From NCBI GenBank assembly GCA_035776735.1, contig DASSSO010000062.1, forward strand, positions 1-9,012: DNA of 9,012 bases, read 5' to 3'. This DNA is from JACDAN01 sp035776735 (GTDB taxonomy: Bacteria; Actinomycetota; Thermoleophilia; Gaiellales; Gaiellaceae). A program made the position numbers and the translations under genes. Position 1 is the stretch's first letter; each line of letters opens with the position of its first letter. Below are positions 1-5,886 of the stretch, one piece after another. The notes below the pieces were generated by a model. That model did not search any database. It saw nothing but the letters and a program-made list of their open reading frames with translations, and was not told the origin of the DNA.

Positions 1-1074
1 CGGGAACGTGCCGTGGACGCGGATCCGGCGCTCGTCGAGTCGCTCGAGCGACTCGTCGGGCAGGTCGTACTCGTCCTCGATCTCGCCGACGATCTCCTCG
101 AGCAGGTCCTCGAGCGTGACGATGCCCTGCATCGAGCCGTATTCGTCGACGATGATCGCCATGTGCTGGTTCTGCTGGCGGAACTCCGTCAGGAGCGCCG
201 CCAGGTCCTTTGTCTCCGGCACGAAGTACGGGTTTCGGAGCAAGTCCTTGATGACGACGTTGTCGATCCCCTTCTCGTAGAGCGCCGAGAAGAGATCGCG
301 GACGTGGAGGATCCCGACGATGTGGTCGAGCGACTCCTCGTACGCCGGGTAGCGCGTGTACGGCGAGTTGACGACGGCGGCGAGGCACTCCCGCGGCGGC
401 AGGTCGACGGAGATGGCGACCACCTCGGGCCGGTGGACCATGACGTCGTGCGCCTCCTTCTCCGCGAACCTGAAGGCGCGGTAGAGCACCTCCTGCTCGA
501 CGCCTGCGACGACGCCGGTCTGCCCGGCCTCGGCCACGAATGCCCGTACGTCCTCTCGTGTCTGGACGACCAGGCCCGCCGGCGCCGGCTGGATGCCGAA
601 GAGCCGGACGACGAAGTTGGACGAGGTCTGCAGCAGCCAGACGAGGGGATGGGCGATCCGCCCGAGGAGGTCGATCGGCCAGGCGAGCGCGATCGCAAGC
701 CGCTCGGCGCGCTGGAGCGCGATCGCCTTCGGCACCAGCTCGCCCAGCGAGACGCTCAGGAACGTCAGGAAGAAGAACGCGATCAGGAAGGCGACGGTGT
801 CCGACTCGACGAACGTGAACCAGTCCTGCACGAGCGGCTGGCCGATGGCGCCCATCGCGATGCCGGCGATCGTGATCCCGACCTGGACCGTGCTGATGAA
901 GCGCACCGGGTTGTCCATCAGCTCGAGAGCGTGCTTCGCCCCCGTGCGCCCCTGCTCGGCAAGCTCGTACAGCCTGGTGCGCCGCGCTGTCACGAGCGCG
1001 TACTCGGCGGCGACGAAGATCGCGTTCCCCAGCACGAGCAGGAGAACCACGACGATTCGGAGGAGGTCGCTCAC
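1..1074 (-). CDS. CNNM/CorC (HlyC) family CBS-domain membrane protein, C-terminus cut by window
   Basis: The 358 visible residues match the hemolysin C/CorC/CNNM family, membrane proteins linked to Mg2+ or Co2+ efflux. Residues 1-185 form the DUF21 membrane domain: hydrophobic stretches at about 5-23, 60-82, 93-110 and 126-150, and the family GELVPK motif at 111-116. A CBS pair follows at about 205-335, ending in the hallmark VDEYGSMQGIVTLEDLLEEI (309-328) and an acidic EIEDEYD tail. Family members are usually about 430 residues, so part of the C-terminal CorC_HlyC domain lies beyond base 1. The start is GTG at 1074; a TAG in the same frame lies eight codons upstream, so it cannot begin much earlier. 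No Shine-Dalgarno sequence is visible. The gene diverges from the radical SAM gene. Family assignment is firm; the transported ion and direction are not known. Confidence 0.93.
   Translation of the reverse strand, partial: MSDLLRIVVVLLLVLGNAIFVAAEYALVTARRTRLYELAEQGRTGAKHALELMDNPVRFISTVQVGITIAGIAMGAIGQPLVQDWFTFVESDTVAFLIAFFFLTFLSVSLGELVPKAIALQRAERLAIALAWPIDLLGRIAHPLVWLLQTSSNFVVRLFGIQPAPAGLVVQTREDVRAFVAEAGQTGVVAGVEQEVLYRAFRFAEKEAHDVMVHRPEVVAISVDLPPRECLAAVVNSPYTRYPAYEESLDHIVGILHVRDLFSALYEKGIDNVVIKDLLRNPYFVPETKDLAALLTEFRQQNQHMAIIVDEYGSMQGIVTLEDLLEEIVGEIEDEYDLPDESLERLDERRIRVHGTFP
36..55. repeat. 20-base perfect palindrome inside the CNNM gene
   Basis: CGAGTCGCTC followed by GAGCGACTCG reads the same on both strands, centred on an XhoI-type CTCGAG. 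It encodes ESLERLDE just after the CBS pair. With no loop it is a poor RNA hairpin; it probably reflects the codons used in a Leu/Glu/Arg-rich stretch. Confidence 0.5.
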
Positions 1075-1130
1075 GCCCGGCCCCGGGCGCGAGTACTAGG
1101 TGGTCGGTCGTCGTCCAAGGAAGTCCTCGA

Positions 1131-1136
1131 AGTATA
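1131..1136 (-). promoter_or_regulatory. Candidate -10 element for the CNNM gene
   Basis: Read on the minus strand this is TATACT, one mismatch from the TATAAT consensus, in the divergent intergenic region. It predicts a transcript start near 1124 and an untranslated leader of about 50 bases before the GTG at 1074. No convincing -35 element lies at normal spacing. It is supported only by the hexamer and its position. Confidence 0.45.
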
Positions 1137-1166
1137 GAAACGATCCGGACGTTCACCACCCGAGAA

Positions 1167-1180
1167 CGAACGTATGTTCT
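1167..1180. promoter_or_regulatory. LexA (SOS) operator, Cheo-box type
   Basis: The sequence CGAACGTATGTTCT contains the perfect half-site pair GAAC-N4-GTTC (1168-1179). It agrees at 13 of 14 positions with the Gram-positive LexA consensus CGAACRNRYGTTYC, and at 10 of 12 fixed positions with the mycobacterial form TCGAAC-N4-GTTCGA. Its last base is the first base of the TACACT -10 element of the radical SAM gene, so a bound repressor would block RNA polymerase. Extra half-sites GTTC (1151-1154) and GAAC (1164-1167) lie just upstream. The match and its position are read from the sequence; LexA binding is inferred. Confidence 0.75.
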
Positions 1181-1185
1181 ACACT
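1180..1185 (+). promoter_or_regulatory. -10 element of the radical SAM gene; leaderless start predicted at 1192
   Basis: TACACT fits the actinobacterial TAnnnT -10 pattern. Counting seven bases past its end puts transcript position +1 on the A of the ATG at 1192, which would give a leaderless mRNA. This favours 1192 over the ATG at 1174, which lies inside the LexA-like palindrome. No good -35 element is seen at 16-19 bases. Confidence 0.6.
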
Positions 1186-1191
1186 CTGCCG

Positions 1192-2091
1192 ATGCGGGTC
1201 GAGTACCGCGAGGAGCCCTGCCGGAGCGCGCTGAACCGCGTGCAGGGGATGGCGTTCTCCTGGTCGCTGAATCCCTACATGGGCTGCGTCCACCGCTGCA
1301 CCTTCTGCTACGTCCGCGCGTTCGAGCGGCGGGCGGACCGGCCCTCGGACGACCGGTACGGCACGTCGATCCGGGTGAAGACGAACGTCGCCGAGGTGCT
1401 GCGCAAGGAGCTGGCGCGCCCGTCCTGGGAAGGCGAGTCCGTCGCGATCGGGGCCGCCACTGACCCGTACCAGCCGGCCGAGGGGCGGTATCGACTGACG
1501 CGCGGCTGCCTCCAGGCGCTTGCCGACTTCTCGAACCCCTTCCAGCTGATCACGCGCGGCCCGATGATCGTCCGCGACGTCGACGTCCTGGCCGCGGCGG
1601 CGGGGCGGGCGAAGGTCGGGATCACGTTCTCGATCCCGACGCTGGACGAGGAGGTCTGGCGGAAGACGGAGCCGGACACCGCGCATCCGCGCCAGCGGCT
1701 CAGAGCGCTGCGGACGCTCGTCGACGCCGGCATCAAGGTCGGCGTCGGCATGGCGCCGATCCTCCCAGGCATCTCGGACCGGCCGGAGCAGCTGCGAGAG
1801 GTCGTGCGCGCGGCGCGCGAGGCCGGCGCGACCGGCATCTGGGCGAACCTCCTGAACCTGCGGCCCGGGACTCGCGAGCACTTCCTCGAGCATCTCGCGG
1901 AGGACTTTCCCGAGCAGCTGCCGCGGTACCTCGAGCTCTACGCGGGCGGGAGAGCCTACCTCCCGGCCTCCGAGGCGAAGCCGGTGCGGGAGCAGATCGC
2001 GGCGCTCGCGCGGGAGCTCGGCGTCCGCGACCGGCGCAGGGTCCGGCTCGACGGGACGAGCCGTGAGCAACAACTGTCGCTGGCCGTCTGA
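1192..2091 (+). CDS. Rv2578c/SplB-family radical SAM protein, probably SOS-controlled
   Basis: This is a cytoplasmic 4Fe-4S radical SAM enzyme of the COG1533 group, related to spore photoproduct lyase and Mycobacterium tuberculosis Rv2578c. The cluster motif C32-x3-C36-x2-C39 follows the family lead-in LNPYMGC; the family motif TDPYQPAE is at 90-97 and a TIM-barrel-like body follows. Starting at 1192 (MRVEYREE) gives 299 residues. An in-frame ATG at 1174 would add six, but it sits in the operator and upstream of the predicted transcript start. The C-terminus, EQQLSLAV, resembles a beta-clamp binding peptide. The family reaction is not settled: 'DNA repair photolyase' is a label by homology, and this protein need not act on spore photoproduct. 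The LexA-like box supports a DNA-damage role. Convergent and operon partners are absent; the next gene appears to have its own promoter. Confidence 0.93.
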   Translation: MRVEYREEPCRSALNRVQGMAFSWSLNPYMGCVHRCTFCYVRAFERRADRPSDDRYGTSIRVKTNVAEVLRKELARPSWEGESVAIGAATDPYQPAEGRYRLTRGCLQALADFSNPFQLITRGPMIVRDVDVLAAAAGRAKVGITFSIPTLDEEVWRKTEPDTAHPRQRLRALRTLVDAGIKVGVGMAPILPGISDRPEQLREVVRAAREAGATGIWANLLNLRPGTREHFLEHLAEDFPEQLPRYLELYAGGRAYLPASEAKPVREQIAALARELGVRDRRRVRLDGTSREQQLSLAV

Positions 2092-2118
2092 CAGGACTTC
2101 CTGCGCCACACCTAGAAT
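2088..2118 (+). promoter_or_regulatory. Candidate promoter of the response regulator gene
   Basis: CTGACA (2088-2093, one mismatch from TTGACA) overlaps the stop codon of the radical SAM gene. TAGAAT (2113-2118, one mismatch from TATAAT) follows after a rather long 19-base spacer. The predicted transcript start, about 2125, leaves only about three bases before the GTG at 2128, and no Shine-Dalgarno sequence is present. Confidence 0.55.
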
Positions 2119-2127
2119 TCGTCGCCC

Positions 2128-2772
2128 GTGGGCCAGAACAACACAGGTGACGGCCGCCCCGAGATCACCTGCCTGATCGTCGACGACCACGAGGTCGTGC
2201 GCGAGGGGCTGAGGCTCTCGCTTTCGCGCGCGCCGCACATCCGCGTGATCGGCGAGGCCTCCGACGGCGCCTCGGCGGTCTCGCTCGCCGAGCGGCGCAA
2301 GCCGCACGTCGTGATCATGGACGTCCGCATGCCGGGCATGGACGGCCTGGAGGCGACGAAGCACCTGACGGAGAAGGTCCCCGAGACGGCGGTGCTGATC
2401 TTCACCGCCTACAGCGAGCGCAGCCTGCTCAGCCGCGGGCTCGAGTCGGGCGCCAAGGGCTACATCCTCAAGGAGGCGCCGCACCAGACCCTCGTCAAGG
2501 CGATCGAGAAGATCGCCGCCGGCGACGGCTACGTCGATCCCGCGCTGATGCCGGCGTTCCTCCCCGGCAAGGGCGACGACATGCTCACGGGCCGGGAACG
2601 GGAGATCCTCCAGCTCCTCGCCGACGGCATGTCCAACGCGGACGTGGCGGCCCGCCTCTTCATCAGCCAGGAGACCGTCAAGAGCCACGTGCGGCACATC
2701 CTCACGAAGCTCGAGGCGGACACGCGGACGCACGCGGTGGCGATTGCGCTTCGCGAAGCGATCATCGACTAG
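2128..2772 (+). CDS. NarL/FixJ-family two-component response regulator
   Basis: This 214-residue DNA-binding regulator has a receiver domain at about 13-130 and a LuxR-type helix-turn-helix at about 152-212. Visible receiver residues are the acidic pair D19/D20, phosphoacceptor D65 (in IMDVRMPGMDG), T93 and K115. The output domain carries the typical LTGREREILQLLADGMSN and then VKSHVRHILTKL. All catalytic residues are intact, so phosphorylation-controlled DNA binding is expected. It starts at GTG 2128 directly behind a candidate promoter, with no ribosome binding site. The downstream histidine kinase gene overlaps its last 29 bases, so the two are almost certainly cotranscribed and translationally coupled. 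Target genes cannot be read from the window. Confidence 0.95.
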   Translation: MGQNNTGDGRPEITCLIVDDHEVVREGLRLSLSRAPHIRVIGEASDGASAVSLAERRKPHVVIMDVRMPGMDGLEATKHLTEKVPETAVLIFTAYSERSLLSRGLESGAKGYILKEAPHQTLVKAIEKIAAGDGYVDPALMPAFLPGKGDDMLTGREREILQLLADGMSNADVAARLFISQETVKSHVRHILTKLEADTRTHAVAIALREAIID

Positions 2773-3574
2773 CGCCGCACTGCTGGTCGCGGTCGTCGCG
2801 GCCGCAGCGCTCGCGGCGCTGCTCGGGCTCGCGATCGGGGCCGCACCGCTCGCACTCGGCGCGCTGGCCGCCGCAGTCGTCGCCGCGGCCGGCCTCGCGG
2901 TCCAGCTCCTTCGAGCGCAGGAGCAGGAGGCGGAACGGGCGCGGCTCTCGGATCAGCTGATCGCAGCCGAGCAGGACGAGCGGCGCCGGCTCGCGCTCTT
3001 CCTGCACGACGTGCCCGTCCAGGCCATGTCGGGGATCGCGCTCATGCTCGACGGCGTGGTCGACGCGATCGACCGCGGCAAGGTCGACGACGCGAAAGAG
3101 GTGCTCCGCAGGGCGGTCGCCCGTCAGCGGGAGACGATCCGCGAGCTCCGCGACCTCTCGTTCGCCCTCGAGCCGGTCGTGCTGCGCGACCAGGGCTTCG
3201 GCCCGGCCGTCCAGGCGCTCGCCGACCAGGTCGAGCTCTCGCACCGGGTTCGGGTCGACCTGGACGTCGAAGCCGCGAGCGCGCTCGCCGAGCGAGCCCA
3301 GATCGTGCTCTACCAGATCATCCGCGAGTCGCTCGACGCCGCGATCCGGCGGGGGCCCCCGACGCGGATCTCGGTCGCGATCGGCGAGGTCAACGGCGGC
3401 GTCGTCGAGACGGTGATCACGGACGACGGATCCGGCGAGCGCCGGCGGCTGGTGTTCGAGGCGCTGGCCGAGCGGGCCCGGACGCTCCAGGGCACCGTCG
3501 ACGTCGACCACAGCTCGGACGACGGCGGCACGGCCGTCCGCATCACGATCCCGCCCTATACGGCCCGGCGGTAG
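2744..3574 (+). CDS. HisKA_3-type sensor histidine kinase with a degraded ATP-binding domain
   Basis: This 276-residue partner of the upstream regulator has a basic N-terminus and two hydrophobic segments (about 11-32 and 35-55) with almost no external loop. A short coiled region and the dimerization/phosphotransfer helix follow, with H-box ERRRLALFLHD and H88. D89 and Q93 form the HDxxxQ phosphatase motif of the NarX-type family. The C-terminal HATPase domain (about 185-272) is unusual: the N-box asparagine is replaced by alanine (A199 in RESLDAA), and the glycine-rich G2 loop (GLGLxGM in relatives) reads RRLVFEA. The G1 motif DDGSG (227-231) is kept. The start is TTG 2744, overlapping the regulator gene by 29 bases; no other ATG, GTG or TTG lies nearby in this frame before the H-box. 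It may be mainly a phosphatase, or may depend on another kinase subunit. Confidence 0.88.
   Translation: MRFAKRSSTSAALLVAVVAAAALAALLGLAIGAAPLALGALAAAVVAAAGLAVQLLRAQEQEAERARLSDQLIAAEQDERRRLALFLHDVPVQAMSGIALMLDGVVDAIDRGKVDDAKEVLRRAVARQRETIRELRDLSFALEPVVLRDQGFGPAVQALADQVELSHRVRVDLDVEAASALAERAQIVLYQIIRESLDAAIRRGPPTRISVAIGEVNGGVVETVITDDGSGERRRLVFEALAERARTLQGTVDVDHSSDDGGTAVRITIPPYTARR
2747..2760. repeat. 14-base perfect palindrome at the regulator/kinase junction
   Basis: CGCTTCGCGAAGCG lies directly after the TTG start codon of the kinase and inside the end of the regulator gene. In RNA it could fold only as a tight hairpin or pair between molecules. It may affect coupling between the two genes, or may simply follow from the codons used. 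Confidence 0.4.
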
Positions 3575-3577
3575 GGT
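3572..3577 (+). promoter_or_regulatory. Candidate -10 element before the 61-residue protein gene
   Basis: TAGGGT fits TAnnnT and begins with the TAG stop codon of the kinase gene. It predicts a start near 3584, three bases before the ATG at 3587. The spacing is the same as before 2128 and 6231. The gene could equally be read through from the kinase, because the gap is only 12 bases. Confidence 0.4.
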
Positions 3578-3586
3578 TCGCGCGCG

Positions 3587-3772
3587 ATGGCACACCTCCT
3601 CTTCGTCTGGAAGCCGACGGGCTACGAGCTCCGCGAGCAGGAAGGGGAGGCGCCGGCCGTCGGGAGCGTCGTGGAGCTCGAGGAGGGCCGGCAGGAGGTC
3701 AGCCGCATCTCCCCCTCGCCGCTCCCCGGCGACGACCGCCGCGCGGCCTACCTGCAGCCTCTGCCGGGCTAG
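3587..3772 (+). CDS. Small protein of unknown function, 61 residues
   Basis: The short soluble protein MAHLLFVWKPTGYELREQ and onward has no signal peptide, membrane segment or cysteine. It alternates hydrophobic and polar residues in a way that suggests a small beta-rich fold (FVWKPTGYEL, GSVVELEEGRQEVSRI) and ends SPLPGDDRRAAYLQPLPG. I do not recognise a named domain. Coding is supported by the position 12 bases after the kinase gene on the same strand, the ATG start, a candidate -10 element, and the absence of any rival gene on the other strand until 3769. Its stop codon shares the bases CTAG with the stop of the converging flavoprotein gene. A link to the two-component pair is only positional. 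Confidence 0.7.
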   Translation: MAHLLFVWKPTGYELREQEGEAPAVGSVVELEEGRQEVSRISPSPLPGDDRRAAYLQPLPG

Positions 3773-4800
3773 CCGACCGCCGACTCGGCGGCGACCAGGC
3801 CGAGCACGAGGGCCGTTGCGAGGCCGCTCGACCAGCCGCCGTTCGAGATCCCGCCGACGTCCGCGCCCGCGGCATGGAGCCCCTCGATCGGGCGGCCGGA
3901 CCCATCCAGCACGCAGGCCCGCTCGTCCACGCGGAGGCCGCCGAGCGTCTGCGTGACCGCGGCCCGGACGAGGACCCGGACTCCTCCGTCCTGCTCCTCG
4001 ACGGGCGCTCCCGCCTCGCGGGCCGCGTCGACCATCTCGCCGACCGTTCGGTCGCGGACCCGGGCGGCCAGAACCGCCTCGTCGACCGCGAGCCACGCGC
4101 GGCCGCCCGGCCAGCGGGCGATCTGCTGCGCAACGTCGATCTCGGACCAGTTCGGCTCGCCCGGGAACCAGTCCGATCCGTCCTCCGACGTGATCGACGC
4201 GAAGCGCCCGTACAGCTGGCCGAGGCGCACGAAGTCGCCCTCTGCGAGCTCGTCGATCGCCGGCATCGCCCGGCCGTAGAACTCGTCGAGGTCGCCGGCC
4301 GTGGCGGCGCCGCGTGAACGGGCGAGGTCGAGCCCGTCGCCCTCGCTCCAGGGATTCGCGCGAAGCAGGAGGCCCCGATCCCGGGCCAGCCGGACGGGGA
4401 AGCCGCCGGTTGCAAGGATCGCCGGGTCGTCCGTCGTCTGGCCGAGACGAACGTCCCGGCCGAGCGTGTCGACGAGCTGGCGCGGGTCGAAGCGCGCGCC
4501 GGCCGTGAGCGGGTTGCCCGTCTCGCGGGTGAGCAGCTCGATGCCCTTGCCCTCCAGCCACTCGAGCGCCTCGTCGAAGCGCTCGAAGACGAGGCGCTGC
4601 AGCCCCGGATCTCCGCCCGGGCACTGTTCGCGGAAGAGCTCGAACGACCGGTAGCGCCACGCGAACCCGCTCGAGAGGACCATGGAGCCGCCGGCGCGGC
4701 TGCCCTTCTCGTAGACGATCGGCTCGGCGCCGAGCTCGCGCGCGCGGGCGGCGGCGACGAGACCGGCCATGCCGGCTCCGGCGATCGCGAGCTCGACTAT
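3769..4800 (-). CDS. FAD-dependent oxidoreductase (FAD_binding_2/fumarate reductase flavoprotein type), non-canonical start
   Basis: Numbered from the codon at 4800, the protein has about 343 residues and opens IVELAIAGAGMAG. This gives the dinucleotide-binding G8-x-G10-x2-G13 fingerprint, with ribose-binding E31 in VYEKGSRAGGSM. The C-terminal signature GLHAAGADVGGISNGGW contacts FAD in fumarate reductase, 3-ketosteroid dehydrogenase and related flavoproteins. It is short for that family (usually 450-550 residues), so the capping domain is reduced; the substrate is unknown. The first ATG, at 4770, would cut off the first strand and GAG of the FAD fingerprint. No ATG, GTG or TTG lies upstream in frame for at least 40 codons. 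An ATA at 4800, overlapping the TAG stop of the VOC gene, is where relatives would start. A conventional gene caller would give 3769-4770. It is probably coupled to the VOC gene. Confidence 0.87.
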   Translation of the reverse strand: MVELAIAGAGMAGLVAAARARELGAEPIVYEKGSRAGGSMVLSSGFAWRYRSFELFREQCPGGDPGLQRLVFERFDEALEWLEGKGIELLTRETGNPLTAGARFDPRQLVDTLGRDVRLGQTTDDPAILATGGFPVRLARDRGLLLRANPWSEGDGLDLARSRGAATAGDLDEFYGRAMPAIDELAEGDFVRLGQLYGRFASITSEDGSDWFPGEPNWSEIDVAQQIARWPGGRAWLAVDEAVLAARVRDRTVGEMVDAAREAGAPVEEQDGGVRVLVRAAVTQTLGGLRVDERACVLDGSGRPIEGLHAAGADVGGISNGGWSSGLATALVLGLVAAESAVG

Positions 4801-5495
4801 TTCAGTGCGAACGTCGGCTTGTGCTCGACGTACTCGAGGCGCACTCGCTCCGGCAGCCAGACGAAGACGGCGAGCGTGTTCGGTGCGTCGACGAAGTCCT
4901 GCACCTCGATCTCCCGCCCCTCCGCGGCCGACCGGTGATCCTCTGCCGAGTCGACGAGCACCGCGAGGTGGTTCAGCAGCGGATTCTCCGGGTCGCCCGG
5001 CTCGCCCTGGTGGAACTCGACGTAGGCGCCCGCGACCTCCACGCGAGGGACACCAGCGGCTCCCGGTTCGGCGGGGGCGAAGCCGTAGTCGCGATACCGC
5101 TGCGCGGTCCTCTCCGGGTCGGACGAGAAGAGCGCGACGTGGTCGAGGTCGTAGTCGGTCTCGGTCGGCGCCTCGACGAGCCCGAGGACGACGTCGTCGC
5201 CCAGGTCGAAGAGCGCGGTGCCGTTCGACCGCTCGACCTCCAGACCGCCGGGCAGCTCGGCCAGCGCCGAGTCGAGGTCGTTTACCCGGAGCGCGACGTG
5301 CTTCAGGGCGCCGCGCTCGCGCGGCCCCTCTGCGTCGAAGAGCGTCAGCTTGCCCTTGCGGGCGTCGGAGCCGACGAGCGTGAAGCGGTCGGTCCGCTCG
5401 ATGACGTGCATCCCGAGGTGGTTCGTGACGAAGTCCGCGATGCGGTCCCGGTCGGCGATCCAGTATGCGACGTGGTCAAGGGTCTTCGGTCGCAC
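4797..5495 (-). CDS. Two-domain VOC (vicinal oxygen chelate) family protein, extradiol dioxygenase/glyoxalase-like
   Basis: This 232-residue cytoplasmic protein is built of four beta-alpha-beta modules opening LDHVAYWI (H8), LKHVALRV (H66), LDHVALFS (H119) and LNHLAVLV (H176). The C-terminal half keeps an H119/H176/E221 set (E221 in RLEYVEH), in the order of the metal ligands of type I extradiol dioxygenases. The N-terminal half lacks the matching glutamate. A metal-dependent ring-cleaving dioxygenase, glyoxalase or isomerase is possible; the substrate cannot be named. It starts at GTG 5495, about four bases after the transcript start predicted from TATCCT, with no Shine-Dalgarno sequence. 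It is followed with overlap by the FAD oxidoreductase, so the two probably serve one catabolic or modifying pathway. Confidence 0.88.
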   Translation of the reverse strand: MRPKTLDHVAYWIADRDRIADFVTNHLGMHVIERTDRFTLVGSDARKGKLTLFDAEGPRERGALKHVALRVNDLDSALAELPGGLEVERSNGTALFDLGDDVVLGLVEAPTETDYDLDHVALFSSDPERTAQRYRDYGFAPAEPGAAGVPRVEVAGAYVEFHQGEPGDPENPLLNHLAVLVDSAEDHRSAAEGREIEVQDFVDAPNTLAVFVWLPERVRLEYVEHKPTFALK

Positions 5496-5505
5496 GGAGC
5501 CGGGA

Positions 5506-5536
5506 AGGATAGTCCCCCGGCCCCGTGTGACCGCAA
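5506..5536 (-). promoter_or_regulatory. Candidate promoter of the VOC-FAD operon
   Basis: On the minus strand, TTGCGG (5536-5531) and TATCCT (5511-5506) are separated by 19 bases, the same spacing as in the candidate promoter at 2088-2118. The predicted start near 5499 lies four bases before the GTG at 5495. Confidence 0.5.
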
Positions 5537-5540
5537 GTGA

Positions 5541-5876
5541 TTACTTCCTGCGATCGACAGCGCGCTGCAGCTGCTGCTTGTTCATCTTCGAGCGGCCCTC
5601 GATGCCCATCCTGCGAGCCTCCTCGTAGAGCTGCTCCTTCGTCCGGCCCTTCCGTCTGTTCGTGCCCGAGCGCTGCCCGCCGCGGCGCCCGGACGACATG
5701 TCCTGCCGCGACAGCCGCGACGACGAGCGAGCCTCACCCGAGCGGGCGCGCTCCTTGTTCACCGTTCGCGCCGCGATCTCCGCGGCTCTGTCGGTCGGGA
5801 CTCCGCGCTCCCTCGCGCTGTCCCTGATGTGCTCGTCCTGCCGTTCGCGCTTGTTGCTCCACGCTTCCTGTGGCAT
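5541..5876 (-). CDS. Small basic 'plasmid stabilization'-type protein with Rho_N-like C-terminus
   Basis: The protein has 111 residues, is very hydrophilic and is rich in Arg, Lys and Glu. It opens MPQEAWSNKRERQDEHIRDS, continues with AAEIAARTVNKERARSGEA (31-49) and a Gly/Ser/Arg linker (about 55-78). The end, KGRTKEQLYEEARRMGIEG and then SKMNKQQLQRAV, resembles the short helical Rho_N/SAP-type nucleic-acid-binding motif. Proteins like this are commonly called plasmid stabilization proteins in actinobacterial genomes, but I know of no demonstrated partition role; nucleic-acid binding is inferred. The ATG at 5876 is chosen because AAAGGAGG precedes it by four bases; the upstream ATG at 5891 would overlap that site. 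It lies 43 bases downstream of fdxA and may share its transcript. Confidence 0.85.
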   Translation of the reverse strand: MPQEAWSNKRERQDEHIRDSARERGVPTDRAAEIAARTVNKERARSGEARSSSRLSRQDMSSGRRGGQRSGTNRRKGRTKEQLYEEARRMGIEGRSKMNKQQLQRAVDRRK

Positions 5877-5880
5877 AGGC

Positions 5881-5886
5881 CCTCCT
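5881..5886 (-). promoter_or_regulatory. Shine-Dalgarno sequence deciding the start at 5876
   Basis: Read on the minus strand this is AGGAGG, within AAAGGAGG, four bases before the ATG at 5876. It is the only clear Shine-Dalgarno sequence I find in front of a gene in this window, and it marks this start as leadered, unlike its neighbours. Confidence 0.8.

Noticed and set aside
13..1137. Long plus-strand open frame (374 codons) opposite the CNNM gene
   Set aside because: Its product is an Asp/Arg/Glu/Val-rich low-complexity string with no domain, while the minus strand encodes a clear CBS membrane protein. It is a GC-driven shadow frame.
1174..1191. Upstream ATG as the start of the radical SAM protein
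   Set aside because: It lies inside the LexA-like palindrome and before the predicted transcript start; MRVEYREE at 1192 fits better. It would add only six residues, so it is not fully excluded.
1192..2091. True spore photoproduct lyase (splB)
   Set aside because: The sequence fits the Rv2578c branch of COG1533, and nothing in the window suggests sporulation. Only the broad family name is kept.
1153..2733. 526-codon minus-strand open frame spanning the radical SAM and response regulator genes
   Set aside because: It covers two well-supported plus-strand genes and the intergenic region, and its product is Arg/Asp/Leu-rich with no motif.
2762..4660. 632-codon minus-strand open frame across the kinase, the small protein and part of the flavoprotein gene
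   Set aside because: The product is Arg/Pro/Ala-rich without recognisable domains and is the antisense or shifted frame of genes with clear motifs.
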